The notes: generated from the letters alone by a model not told the origin. A stretch of 64,000 bases of DNA from Sphaerisporangium viridialbum (GCF_049674955.1 NZ_CP187232.1:6882001-6946000), one strand, 5' to 3'; positions 12,322 through 19,524 are shown, counted from the stretch's first letter. A program made the numbers and translations.

Positions 12322-13253
12322 TGGTTTCCCCCGATCGCGGGCTCTGAGCCGGACAGAAGCAGGTAGAGGACGGCCATGCGCACGGTCACGCCGTTGGTGA
12401 CCTGCTCGACGATGGTCGAGCGCCCGGAGTCCGCGACCTCGGCGGCGATCTCCATGCCGCGGTTCATCGGCCCGGGGTGCATCACGATCGCGCCGTCGGG
12501 CATCCTGCCGAGCCGCTCGGGGTCGAGGCCGTACCGGCGGCTGTACTCGCGGGCGGAGGGGAAGTACGAGGCGTTCATCCGCTCGTGCTGGACGCGCAGC
12601 ATCATGACCACGTCCGACTTCGGGAGCACGGCGTCGAAGTCGTAGGAGACCTCGCACGGCCAGTCGCCCATCGCCACCGGCAGCAGCGTCGGCGGCGCGA
12701 CGAGCGTCACCTCGGCGCCGAGGGTGTGCAGCAGGTGGACGTTCGAGCGGGCGACCCTGCTGTGCAGCACGTCGCCGACGATCGTCACCCGGCGGCCGTC
12801 GAGCTCGCCGAGCCTGCGGCGCATGGTGAAGGCGTCGAGCAGCGCCTGCGTCGGGTGCTCGTGGGTGCCGTCCCCGGCGTTGACCACGCTGCCGTCGACC
12901 CAGTTGGCCAGGCGGTGCGGGGCCCCGGAGGCGCCGTGGCGGATGACCACGGCGTCGGCGCCCATCGCCTGGAGGGTGAGCGCCGTGTCCTTGAGGCTCT
13001 CCCCCTTGGACACGCTCGACCCCTTGGCCGAGAAGTTGATCACATCGGCGGACAGCCGCTTGGCGGCGGCCTCGAAGGAGATGCGGGTGCGGGTGGAGTC
13101 CTCGAAGAAGAGGTTCACCACCGTGCGCCCGCGCAGGGTCGGCAGCTTCTTGATGGAACGGTCCGAGACCTGCGACAGCTGCTCGGCGGTGTCGAGGATC
13201 AGCAGCGCGTCGTCGCGCGACAGGTCGGCCGTGGACAGCAGGTGGCGGTTCAT
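12318..13253 (-). CDS. pyrB: Aspartate carbamoyltransferase catalytic subunit
   Basis: Condenses carbamoyl phosphate with aspartate. The 311 residues contain the carbamoyl-phosphate loop FFEDSTRTRISFE, the K of SAKGSSVSKGESL, HPTQALLDAF and the aspartate-binding RVQHERM region. No regulatory pyrI gene is present, as expected in this phylum. The ATG at 13253 overlaps the pyrR stop by ATGA. Confidence 0.97.
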   Translation of the reverse strand: MNRHLLSTADLSRDDALLILDTAEQLSQVSDRSIKKLPTLRGRTVVNLFFEDSTRTRISFEAAAKRLSADVINFSAKGSSVSKGESLKDTALTLQAMGADAVVIRHGASGAPHRLANWVDGSVVNAGDGTHEHPTQALLDAFTMRRRLGELDGRRVTIVGDVLHSRVARSNVHLLHTLGAEVTLVAPPTLLPVAMGDWPCEVSYDFDAVLPKSDVVMMLRVQHERMNASYFPSAREYSRRYGLDPERLGRMPDGAIVMHPGPMNRGMEIAAEVADSGRSTIVEQVTNGVTVRMAVLYLLLSGSEPAIGGNQ

Positions 13254-13882
13254 CGCTGGCCTCCCCGCAGCAGGACCGCGTCACGCTGGTCGGTCTCCGC
13301 CAGGCACACCCGTACGGTCTCGGCCCTGGAGGTCGGGAGGTTCTTGCCGACGTAGTCGGCGCGGATCGGCAGCTCACGGTGGCCGCGGTCGACCAGCACG
13401 GCGAGCCGTACGGCCGTGGGGCGGCCGAGGTCGTTGAGCGCGTCGAGCGCGGCGCGGACCGTGCGGCCGGAGTAGAGGACGTCGTCGACCAGGACGACGA
13501 TGCGGCCGTCCACGCCGTCCTCGGGGAGCTCGGTGCGGCCGAGGGCACGGGCCGGCTTCAGCCTCAGGTCGTCGCGGTACATCGTCACGTCGAGGGAGCC
13601 GGAGGCCACGGGACGGCCCTCGACCTGCTCGATGCGGTCGGCGAGCCTGCGGGCCAGGAAGGTGCCGCGGGTCGGGATGCCGAGGAGCAGGAGCTTCTCG
13701 GGGCCCTTAGCGCGTTCGAGGATCTCGTGGGCGATGCGGGTGAGGGCCCGGTTGATGTCCGGGGCCTCCAGCACCGCGCGCTCACCGTCGTGCGGCCGCT
13801 GGCCGTCACGCACCTGGTCGCCGTCGGGCCGTGGGTCATCGTCGCGCGCCTGATTTCGGGCGACGTTCATGAGGGTCACCAC
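13250..13882 (-). CDS. pyrR: Pyrimidine operon RNA-binding regulator / uracil phosphoribosyltransferase
   Basis: UMP-sensing RNA-binding protein that represses its own operon; also has weak uracil phosphoribosyltransferase activity in studied homologues. The PRPP loop VVLVDDVLYSGRTVRAALD and LLGIPTRGTFLARRLA are clear. From the GTG at 13882 the protein has 210 residues, with a charged N-terminal extension of about 35 residues before the conserved domain; an ATG at 13870 is an alternative start. First gene of the operon, directly behind a PyrR-type binding-loop hairpin at 13887-13904 that would cover its ribosome site. Confidence 0.95.
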   Translation of the reverse strand: MVTLMNVARNQARDDDPRPDGDQVRDGQRPHDGERAVLEAPDINRALTRIAHEILERAKGPEKLLLLGIPTRGTFLARRLADRIEQVEGRPVASGSLDVTMYRDDLRLKPARALGRTELPEDGVDGRIVVLVDDVLYSGRTVRAALDALNDLGRPTAVRLAVLVDRGHRELPIRADYVGKNLPTSRAETVRVCLAETDQRDAVLLRGGQR

Positions 13883-13886
13883 CTTT

Positions 13887-13904
13887 CCCGCCTCACAGGA
13901 CGGG
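13887..13904 (-). promoter_or_regulatory. PyrR-binding loop hairpin in the pyr leader
   Basis: In the transcript the element reads CCCG-UCCUGUGAGG-CGGG: a 4-bp stem closing a loop that matches the PyrR recognition consensus UCCNGNGAGG at every fixed position. The 3' arm runs directly into the GGGAAAGG that serves as the pyrR ribosome site 5-12 bases before the start. Binding of PyrR-UMP would therefore hide the ribosome site (translational repression, as described for mycobacterial PyrR). No terminator follows, so attenuation by termination is unlikely. Confidence 0.8.
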
Positions 13905-13926
13905 TCTTAAAGGAACTGGCTCGCCC

Positions 13927-13960
13927 ACGTTATCAGCCTTGCAGGAAACCTCCCGAACCG
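13927..13960 (-). promoter_or_regulatory. Possible promoter of the pyr operon
   Basis: On the minus strand a -10-like TAACGT (within TGATAACGT) lies about 18 bases downstream of GTTCGG. It would start the transcript about 20-25 bases before the PyrR hairpin. The -35 match is poor, so this is tentative. Confidence 0.3.
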
Positions 13961-13966
13961 GTTCGG
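13953..13966. promoter_or_regulatory. Perfect 14-bp palindrome between pyrR and bldD
   Basis: CCGAACCGGTTCGG is a perfect palindrome in the divergent pyrR/bldD intergenic region, just upstream of the proposed pyr -10. It has the size and symmetry of a dimeric repressor site. I do not recognise the cognate regulator. Confidence 0.5.
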
Positions 13967-14149
13967 CCTTCCCAACCTGGGCAGATGCCCGTATGCCGGC
14001 CCCACTCGCCGGGTCTCCGGGCCGCGCCCGCCACGCCGAAGCCGTACGGAACCTGTGCCGTCCCCGTACGGAAGGAGCGTGAGCGGCGCTTGTGACCGAG
14101 CAGATCAGGGCTGGACCGGACAGGATTCGGCATCTTTTTTCCAATCAGC

Positions 14150-14178
14150 TTGACCAAACTCGTCCACACCTTTACCGT
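14150..14178 (+). promoter_or_regulatory. Likely bldD promoter
   Basis: TTGACC (14150-14155) and TACCGT (14173-14178) are separated by exactly 17 bases, a good match to the principal-sigma consensus of actinomycetes (TTGACN, TANNNT). It points toward bldD, giving a leader of about 145 bases. Confidence 0.6.
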
Positions 14179-14331
14179 CACTGTCCGTAACCACACCTCG
14201 CGACGTTCTCGGGTAAACCACGACGCGTCGGTCACCGATGGTGCCTCCCCGGGTGCCACCCGATCGCCGTGGCATTCGTCGCAAGGCGCACAATAAGTGA
14301 GAACGTTCATAGAAAGCCGGGGGGCCAAACG

Positions 14332-14826
14332 ATGCCGTCTGACTACGCCAAGTCGCTGGGCGCACGACTCCGCGCCATCCGCACCCAGCAGGGACTATCA
14401 CTGCATGGAGTCGAAGAGAAGTCTCGGGGCAGGTGGAAGGCCGTCGTCGTGGGCTCCTACGAGCGTGGCGACCGTGCCGTGACCGTGCAGAAGCTCGCGG
14501 AGTTGGCAGATTTCTACGGGGTGCCGGTCTCGGAGCTGCTGCCTGGCGGCTCGGCGCCGAGCCCGCTCGGCCCCACGCCGAAGCTCGTGATCGACCTTGA
14601 GCGCCTTGCCCAGTTGCCCAAGGAGAAGGCCGGGGCCCTCGCCCGTTACGCGGCCACGATCCAGAGCCAGCGTGGTGACTACAACGGCAAGGTGCTGTCG
14701 ATCCGCCAGGAGGACCTCCGCTCTCTGGCGGTCATCTATGACAAGTCCCCCACCGAGCTGACAGAAGAGCTCATCAACTGGGGTGTGCTCGACGCCGAGG
14801 CCCGCCGCGCCGTCGAGTCGTTCTAG
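14332..14826 (+). CDS. bldD: BldD developmental master regulator
   Basis: Cyclic-di-GMP-dependent repressor of sporulation genes in filamentous actinomycetes. The 164 residues hold an N-terminal Xre-type helix-turn-helix (LRAIRTQQGLSLHGVEEKS, VVVGSYERGDRAVTVQKL) and a C-terminal domain with the c-di-GMP signature RxD-x8-RxxD, here RGD followed by eight residues and RQED. The ATG at 14332 follows GGGGGG; an upstream in-frame start at 14269 would add 21 unlike residues. Similarity to Streptomyces BldD is very high over the full length. It is divergent from the pyr operon. Confidence 0.97.
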   Translation: MPSDYAKSLGARLRAIRTQQGLSLHGVEEKSRGRWKAVVVGSYERGDRAVTVQKLAELADFYGVPVSELLPGGSAPSPLGPTPKLVIDLERLAQLPKEKAGALARYAATIQSQRGDYNGKVLSIRQEDLRSLAVIYDKSPTELTEELINWGVLDAEARRAVESF

Positions 14827-14836
14827 CCGCTTCTCC

Positions 14837-14884
14837 GCGACCTCGGAGACGCGCGCACCCGTGACCTCGGAGACGCGCGCGCCC
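14837..14884. repeat. Two 24-bp direct repeats after bldD
   Basis: The unit (G[CT]GACCTCGGAGACGCGCGC plus [AG]CCC) occurs twice head to tail directly behind the bldD stop, followed by a truncated third start (GTGACTCTCGCG). Non-coding; function unknown. Confidence 0.6.
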
Positions 14885-14902
14885 GTGACTCTCGCGACCT
14901 GA

Positions 14903-14935
14903 CCGCCGGGCGGGCTTTCAGTGCCCGCCCGGCGG
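14903..14935 (+). terminator. bldD terminator
   Basis: CCGCCGGGCGGGC (14903-14915) and GCCCGCCCGGCGG (14923-14935) form a perfect 13-bp stem with a 7-base loop, 76 bases after the bldD stop. Typical actinomycete terminator without a U-run. Confidence 0.75.
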
Positions 14936-15007
14936 ATCGGTCCTCGCAGGACGGTCCATCCGGGGCGATGGTCCGTTAAGCTGTCGCCAGCAGTCCCGAC
15001 GCGTCCG

Positions 15008-15052
15008 TCACGGGCACGTCACAGGGCACGTGAGGGGCACGTCACAAGCACG
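15008..15052. repeat. Short degenerate tandem repeat (GGGCACGTCACA-like)
   Basis: Three to four copies of an 11-12-base unit (CGGGCACGTCA, AGGGCACGTGA, GGGGCACGTCA, AAGCACGGCA) lie end to end in a gene-free stretch. It precedes a larger repeat array at 15188. The stretch 14936-15438 as a whole contains no gene I can support. Confidence 0.5.
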
Positions 15053-15187
15053 GCACGGTGCCACCGGCTCGCACCACGGGGATGGGCGAGCGGGCGGACC
15101 GTTCGGTGCGGGCGACGGCCACGCTCGGGGTCCACCCTGCGATCCCCCGCGGGGGCGAGGCCGCCGCAGAGGAAACGCGGCAGCGCC

Positions 15188-15317
15188 CCGATCTTCCGGC
15201 ATGTGCCCGATCTTCAGGCATGCGCGGGTTTGCCGACATGCATGGATCTTTAGGCATGCACCGATTTGCTGCCATGTGCCCGATCTTCCGGCACGCACCG
15301 GATTTGTCGGCATGTCC
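15188..15317. repeat. Seven-copy degenerate 18/19-bp tandem array
   Basis: Seven adjacent units at 15188, 15207, 15226, 15244, 15262, 15280 and 15299. Two sub-types occur: CCGATCTTCCGGCATGTGC-like (units 1, 2, 4, 6) and CGATTTGCCGNCATGTGC-like (units 3, 5, 7), all sharing GGCATG or a near variant. Unit length alternates between 18 and 19, so no reading frame is kept and it is not protein-coding. The lower GC content stands out. There are no spacers, so it is not a CRISPR array. Confidence 0.75.
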
Positions 15318-15438
15318 CGACGTCGGGACGCCCGGCGTACGCGTCGCGGCTGTGGGGCCGTCAAGCGGTGACCTTGGAAGCGGGACCGGCGACCGGGGAA
15401 ACGGCACGGACGGGCCGTGCGAGCGGAACCCCGCCGGA

Positions 15439-15879
15439 TCACCCTGCCAAGGGGGCCCTCACCGGAAGGGTGGACTGGCCGGGGACACCCAGGATGCCCT
15501 CGACGACGCCCACGAAGGTGTCGGCCTCGGCGATCAGCTCGTCGGCGTCTCGCGCCGACACCACGCGCACCATGCCGGCCTCGGCCGAGGCACGCTTGGT
15601 GGCGCTCACCGCGAAGTAGGCCGCCCACTGCGCGAGCCTGGGCTCGGCCTCGGGCAGCAGCTCCCACGCGCTGCGGAGCCGCCGCCTGCGGCCGTCCATC
15701 GGCCGGGGCAGGGCCGCGAGGATCGCGGCCGCCGCACGCAGCGCGGCGAGATGAGCCGAGACGTAACGCTCGGCGGGGGTGTGGGCCGCCGACGCGTCGG
15801 CGAGGCAGGAATGCGCGTCGGCAAGGTGCGCGCGCACGGTCTGTGAAATCCGGGGGCCTTCTCCGGACTCTCGAGTCAT
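15439..15879 (-). CDS. SAV_6107-family HEPN-domain protein
   Basis: A 146-residue mostly helical protein that I match to the actinobacterial SAV_6107-type HEPN family (HLAALRAAAAILAALPRP, SAWELLPEAEPRLAQWAAYF). The helix RYVSAHLAALRA contains an R-x4-H motif of the kind that marks HEPN ribonucleases, although its activity is unproven. The ATG at 15879 follows AAGGAGG at 5 bases; longer upstream readings are not needed. No partner nucleotidyltransferase or toxin-antitoxin mate is adjacent. A strong promoter with two LexA boxes lies about 400 bases upstream and points at it. Confidence 0.8.
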   Translation of the reverse strand: MTRESGEGPRISQTVRAHLADAHSCLADASAAHTPAERYVSAHLAALRAAAAILAALPRPMDGRRRRLRSAWELLPEAEPRLAQWAAYFAVSATKRASAEAGMVRVVSARDADELIAEADTFVGVVEGILGVPGQSTLPVRAPLAG

Positions 15880-16009
15880 GACACCCTCCTTGGGGTCGTG
15901 GCCCCGGCGGTGACCGCCGGTGATATCACAGTCGCAGACACCACCGACAATTTCGGTGGTCCGCTGGTCGTGGTCACTCGGCCGGCTCGTACCTCGCTCC
16001 CCCGCCCCG

Positions 16010-16070
16010 GTCACCCTCTGATGTCCGGCGGCGTCACCCTCTGGTGCCCGGCGGCGTCACGCTCGGGGGC
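16010..16070. repeat. 23-bp tandem repeat, about 2.6 copies
   Basis: Units GTCACCCTCTG[AG]TG[CT]CCGGCGGC start at 16010 and 16033, with a partial third (GTCACGCTCGGGGGC) at 16056. It lies in the gene-free 15880-16431 stretch, which also has GGTGGCT-type short repeats (about 16098-16147) and the LexA-box promoter. No coding signal. Confidence 0.6.
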
Positions 16071-16277
16071 TGTGCGCTCCCGATGCCGTGGCCTTCCGGC
16101 CCGGTGGCTCCTGGTTGGCTCTCGGTGGCTGTAAGTGGCTCGGTGGTGCCGCTCTGTCGGGCCGGACGAGGAGCTTCCCCTCTCCCCGTCCGGCCATCGT
16201 GCGCGTGGCGAGGCCGTCGCCGACGACGCTCTCCCGCCGTGTGGTGAGGGTGGGCCGCGAGTCCCACCCTCACCGTG

Positions 16278-16293
16278 TCGAACATAAATTCGA
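16278..16293. promoter_or_regulatory. LexA (SOS) box overlapping a -10 element
   Basis: TCGAACATAAATTCGA matches the actinobacterial/Gram-positive SOS box TCGAAC-N4-GTTCGA at 11 of 12 fixed positions (ATTCGA instead of GTTCGA). It covers the -10 hexamer of the minus-strand promoter at 16281-16309. Confidence 0.75.
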
Positions 16294-16309
16294 TGACGCG
16301 CGATGTCAA
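16281..16309 (-). promoter_or_regulatory. Consensus promoter pointing toward the HEPN gene
   Basis: On the minus strand TTGACA (16309-16304) and TATGTT (16286-16281) are separated by exactly 17 bases, one of the best principal-sigma matches in the window. Transcription would run toward 15879, with a leader of about 390 bases in which I find no convincing gene. Confidence 0.8.
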
Positions 16310-16316
16310 GCATGAA

Positions 16317-16332
16317 GCGAACAAAGGTTCGA
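16317..16332. promoter_or_regulatory. Second LexA (SOS) box just upstream of the -35
   Basis: GCGAACAAAGGTTCGA has a perfect CGAAC-N4-GTTCG core of the SOS box. Its centre is 39 bp from the first box, so both could be occupied and the promoter between them closed by LexA. Confidence 0.8.
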
Positions 16333-16431
16333 TCGCCTGTGACACCCTGGGGACGTCCGCGAGCCCACCGGGGGCCACGCGACGGCCGTGTACGCCGAGA
16401 GACACGCCGCGCGTCCGTACCTGAGCGCGGC

Positions 16432-17271
16432 CTAGAGAGCGGCGGTGAGCCGGGCCTCGATGGCGGGGCCCTCCCGCAGGATCCAGGCCTCGGCCCGGGG
16501 CAGCCGGTGCTGCACGCCCTCGTCCCACATTCGCCTGAACGCCGGGTCGACCTCGGCGGCGGCGCGCATGTTGACGTGGAACCGGTGGATCATGCGCGTG
16601 GCCGAGGGCACCAGAGCGCGGCGCTGGCCGGCCGTCATGCCGTAGGCGCCGGCGAAGACCGTGACCCGGCGCGGGATGTCGAGGCCCGCGAACGCCGGGG
16701 ACCTGTCCTCCGGATCCAGCAGCGGCGCCCAGTAGTACAGGGCGTTGGCGAGGTCGTCGACCTTGGACGTCGGCTTGGCGAGATCGAAGTCGATGAGCGC
16801 GGCGGGCAGTCCGTCGCGGAAGACGACGTTGCCGGGGCAGTAGTCGCGGTGGCCGACCACGAGGGGCTCGCCATCGGAGGTCGAACCGGTGACCGGTGCC
16901 CCGGGAATGCCTCCCCAGACCGCGTCCTGAGGCGGGGCCCAGCCCTGGGCGGCGTCATGGAGCCCCCGGATGAGCCGCGCGAGCCCCACCAGGACCTCCT
17001 CCCCCGCCGTCTCGGGCGGCAGCGGCTCTCGCGGCACGTCGCCCGGGACGAAGGAGAGCACCTCCCTGCCCTGGTCGTCGATGCCGAGGGGGATCGGGGC
17101 GTGCGGGAATCCGACGGCGTGCAGGTGCGCCAGGTAGGACTGCACCGTCATCGTGAAGGGCCTGACCGGGCGGCGCACGGTGTCGCCCGCGCGCGTGATC
17201 CCCTGGGTGACGCCGTCTCCCACCAGGGGAACCTCGGCGGGCGGGGCGGTGTCAGGGTGCTGATAGGTCAT
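16432..17271 (-). CDS. Aminoglycoside phosphotransferase-family kinase
   Basis: Small-molecule kinase of the APH/choline-kinase fold; the substrate cannot be told. Within 279 residues the catalytic loop HRDYCPGNVVF (HxD...N) and the metal-binding IDFDLA are intact. The ATG at 17271 follows AGGAGCCC; the open frame continues upstream without family features. It stands alone between the SOS-type promoter region and the L,D-transpeptidase. Close resemblance to known resistance enzymes is not evident, so I would not call it a resistance gene. Confidence 0.85.
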   Translation of the reverse strand: MTYQHPDTAPPAEVPLVGDGVTQGITRAGDTVRRPVRPFTMTVQSYLAHLHAVGFPHAPIPLGIDDQGREVLSFVPGDVPREPLPPETAGEEVLVGLARLIRGLHDAAQGWAPPQDAVWGGIPGAPVTGSTSDGEPLVVGHRDYCPGNVVFRDGLPAALIDFDLAKPTSKVDDLANALYYWAPLLDPEDRSPAFAGLDIPRRVTVFAGAYGMTAGQRRALVPSATRMIHRFHVNMRAAAEVDPAFRRMWDEGVQHRLPRAEAWILREGPAIEARLTAAL

Positions 17272-17386
17272 CCGGGCTCCTCGGGGTCGCCGTCCCTGAC
17301 ATGGTCGCACCCCGGAGACCGGGTGAAGTGGCCGATGAGCGGGCCGAGCCGGGCTCGTGCGCGATGGGGTGACCGCCGGGAGACGG

Positions 17387-17422
17387 CGAGGGCCGAGGTC
17401 GTCGTGACGACCTCGGCCCTCG
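17387..17422 (-). terminator. Terminator of the L,D-transpeptidase gene
   Basis: Perfect 17-bp stem: CGAGGGCCGAGGTCGTC (17387-17403), two-base gap, and its exact complement at 17406-17422. It ends 17 bases after the stop codon at 17439. Confidence 0.8.
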
Positions 17423-17438
17423 CGTGGCGCGACCGGGC

Positions 17439-18278
17439 TCAGCGCTGGAACCTGCCCCTGACGTGCACCGGGACCCCGGTGCCCAGCAGGGACGGCAGCA
17501 CCTGGGCGACGTGCATCGGCAGCCGCACGCACCCGTGGGACGCCGGGGCGAGCGGCACCGACAGCGCCCCGTGCAGGGCGATGCCGCCGTTGAAGAAGAT
17601 CGGGTTGTACAGCTGGCCGAGGTAGGACTTGTGCCAGCCTGACCGCCGCCAGGTGGTCTTGAAGTCACCCGTCGGGGTTCTCGCGTCGCCGCAGAACCTC
17701 TGCGTCTTGCCCTGCCAGGTGGCCGTCTCGCAGTAGGGGATGCCGCTCCCCGAGGAGATGTGGGTGACGAGCTTCACCTGCCCCGCCCGGTAGAGCACGG
17801 CGACCTGCTTGGTGAGGTTCACCTCCACCCGGTCGGGCTTGCCGGACGGGACGAGCACCTGCGGAGCCTTGGGAGCCTCAAGCGCCCGCCACGTGCGGCT
17901 GTTGATCGTGCTCGTCGGCGTGAGCCCCTGGACCTTCTGGAAGGCCCACACGGCGGACTGCGTGGTGCCGCCGTACTTGGAGTCGATCTTGCCGGGCATG
18001 TAGCCGAGCTCGCGAAGCCTTCCCTGGAGCTCTTTCACCGCGACGCCCTTGGCGCCGAACTTGAGAGTGCCGTGCGGCGCCACGAAAGGCTCGGCCGCGC
18101 GCACCAGGCCGACCGGCGTCACATGGATCGTGACCGCCGGAGTGGCCGCGCGACCGGGCGCCGGGGCACCCGCTAACGCCGCCGGCCCGGCCTGCTGGGC
18201 CCCCAGCCCGCAGCCCGAGACGAGCACGGCTCCCGCGGTCAGCACCACCGCGGCGGCGAGCCGCCTACCAACCCCCAT
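17439..18278 (-). CDS. Lipoprotein L,D-transpeptidase with peptidoglycan-binding domain
   Basis: Cell-wall enzyme that forms 3-3 cross-links in peptidoglycan. The 279 residues start with a signal peptide ending in the lipobox VSGC, then a peptidoglycan-binding-1 repeat (LQGRLRELGYMPGKIDSKYG, about residues 85-140), then a YkuD domain with the catalytic SHGCVRLP (about residues 250-257) and an upstream HGALSVP. The ATG at 18278 follows AAGGGAAG; a longer upstream start is possible but would spoil the signal peptide. Likely anchored to the outer face of the membrane. Confidence 0.93.
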   Translation of the reverse strand: MGVGRRLAAAVVLTAGAVLVSGCGLGAQQAGPAALAGAPAPGRAATPAVTIHVTPVGLVRAAEPFVAPHGTLKFGAKGVAVKELQGRLRELGYMPGKIDSKYGGTTQSAVWAFQKVQGLTPTSTINSRTWRALEAPKAPQVLVPSGKPDRVEVNLTKQVAVLYRAGQVKLVTHISSGSGIPYCETATWQGKTQRFCGDARTPTGDFKTTWRRSGWHKSYLGQLYNPIFFNGGIALHGALSVPLAPASHGCVRLPMHVAQVLPSLLGTGVPVHVRGRFQR

Positions 18279-18312
18279 GTCAAAACTTCCCTTCGGACAC
18301 ACCACGATCGTT

Positions 18313-18322
18313 TGTCCGGACA
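18313..18322. promoter_or_regulatory. Short palindrome upstream of the L,D-transpeptidase
   Basis: TGTCCGGACA lies 35-44 bases before the start codon, overlapping a -10-like TAGTGT on the minus strand; a further CGGACA/TGTCCG pair surrounds it. Possible operator. Confidence 0.35.
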
Positions 18323-18380
18323 CTAGCGCAACGGTCACGCCACACCCCGTAGAGTCACGGAGATGTAATCAATCGCCCAC

Positions 18381-18407
18381 GTGGGTCAAGGTGTTTAGAG
18401 TGTCCGC
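18381..18407 (+). promoter_or_regulatory. Leaderless promoter of the YbaK-type gene
   Basis: TAGAGT (18396-18401) is followed by six bases and then the GTG start, the spacing at which transcription starts on the start codon. No ribosome site exists. The palindrome CCCACGTGGG (18376-18385) overlaps the expected -35. Confidence 0.65.
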
Positions 18408-18884
18408 GTGCCAGAAAAGCCGCATCCAAGCGTGATCAAGGTCTCCGACGCCCTCCGCGAAGCCGGCGCGACCGGCGAGGTGGTCGTGCTCACCGACTCG
18501 GCCCCCACCGCGGCCTCGGCCGCCGCGCAGGTGGGCTGCGAGGTCGGCGCCATCGCCAACAGCCTGATCTTCGACGCCGACGGCGAGCCGCTGCTGGTGC
18601 TCACCAGCGGCGCCCACCGGGTCGACACCGGCCTGGTCGCGAGGCTCGTCGGCGTCTCGAAGGTCAAGCGGGCGACTCCGGAGTTCGTGAAGGCCGCGAC
18701 CGGGCAGACGATCGGCGGCGTCGCCCCGGTCGGCCATCCCGCGCCCATCCGCACGCTGGTGGACACCTGGCTGGGCAAGCACGACGTCGTGTGGGCCGCG
18801 GCCGGCCACTCGCACACCGTCTTCCCGACGACCTTCGACGAGCTGGTCCGCATCACCGGCGGCACTCCGGTGGAGGTGGAGTAG
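18408..18884 (+). CDS. YbaK/EbsC-family aminoacyl-tRNA editing protein
   Basis: Family members remove wrongly attached amino acids from tRNA, typically Cys-tRNA(Pro). The 158 residues show the INS/YbaK fold, including the invariant lysine region (ANSLIFDADGEPLLVLTSG, VSKVKRATPEFV), GQTIGGVAPVGHP and the AGHSHTVFPTTFDEL end. Starts at a GTG that appears to be leaderless. It stands between the L,D-transpeptidase (divergent) and a GNAT gene (same direction). Confidence 0.9.
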   Translation: MPEKPHPSVIKVSDALREAGATGEVVVLTDSAPTAASAAAQVGCEVGAIANSLIFDADGEPLLVLTSGAHRVDTGLVARLVGVSKVKRATPEFVKAATGQTIGGVAPVGHPAPIRTLVDTWLGKHDVVWAAAGHSHTVFPTTFDELVRITGGTPVEVE

Positions 18885-18956
18885 ACGGTAAATGCCGGGA
18901 AAAGTGCACGATGATGGCACTCGTCGGGTTCGACCACCGGATGATCGCCGCCCTGC

Positions 18957-18969
18957 TAGTGTGCGATGA
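18957..18969 (+). promoter_or_regulatory. Leaderless -10 of the GNAT gene
   Basis: TAGTGT (18957-18962) with seven bases to the GTG at 18970 and no ribosome site. A clear -35 is not visible. Confidence 0.5.
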
Positions 18970-19524
18970 GTGATCGAACTGCGACGCGCCGGTCCCGAGG
19001 CGTTCGTCTCCGCGCTGGACATCGTGATCGACATCTATACGGCCGCGATGCGCCCGCCGGCCGATCAGCTCTCAGGCCGCCAGGGCATCATGCGCAATCA
19101 CGCGACATTTCCTGATTTCACCTGTCTGTTCGCCCTGACCACCGACGGCACCGCGGTCGGCTTCGGGTACGGCTTCCACGGCATGCCCGGCCAGTGGTGG
19201 CACGACGTCGTGCGCCGCGCGCTGGAGGAGCGCTCCGGCCCGCCCACCTCCGCCGGTTGGTTCGGAAACGCCTTCGAGATCGCCGAGATCCACGTGCACC
19301 CCGGCTACCAGGGCAAGGGCATCGGCCGCCGGCTGGTGCAGGGCCTGTGCGAGGGCAGGCCCGAGAGCACCGCCGTGCTGTCCACCCACGACCAGCCCAC
19401 GGCCGCGCGCCATCTGTACCGCAGGCTCGGGTTCGTCGACCTCATGAGCATGTTCGTGTTCCCCGGCGGCTACGAGCACTACGCGATCGTCGGCACCATG
19501 CTCCCCATGCGCCCCCTCACCTAG
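18970..19524 (+). CDS. GNAT acetyltransferase (Rv2170-like)
   Basis: N-acetyltransferase using acetyl-CoA; substrate unknown, possibly protein lysines as proposed for the mycobacterial homologue. The 184 residues include motif A (IAEIHVHPGYQGKGIGRRLV, about residues 107-126) and motif B (HDQPTAARHLYRRLGFVDL). Position next to metF and the polyprenyl synthase mirrors Rv2170-Rv2173 of Mycobacterium tuberculosis. The start is the GTG at 18970, leaderless. Confidence 0.88.
   Translation: MIELRRAGPEAFVSALDIVIDIYTAAMRPPADQLSGRQGIMRNHATFPDFTCLFALTTDGTAVGFGYGFHGMPGQWWHDVVRRALEERSGPPTSAGWFGNAFEIAEIHVHPGYQGKGIGRRLVQGLCEGRPESTAVLSTHDQPTAARHLYRRLGFVDLMSMFVFPGGYEHYAIVGTMLPMRPLT

Noticed and set aside
15188..15317. 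CRISPR array
   Set aside because: Units are directly adjacent without unique spacers, are degenerate, and no cas gene is present.
16011..16528. Small minus-strand proteins in the SOS leader region
   Set aside because: Frames are low-complexity with weak third-position GC bias and no good ribosome site; one spans the LexA boxes and promoter. Mentioned only as a hypothesis in the findings.
16432..17271. Antibiotic resistance gene
   Set aside because: The fold is that of aminoglycoside phosphotransferases, but this large family has many non-resistance members and nothing in the context supports resistance.
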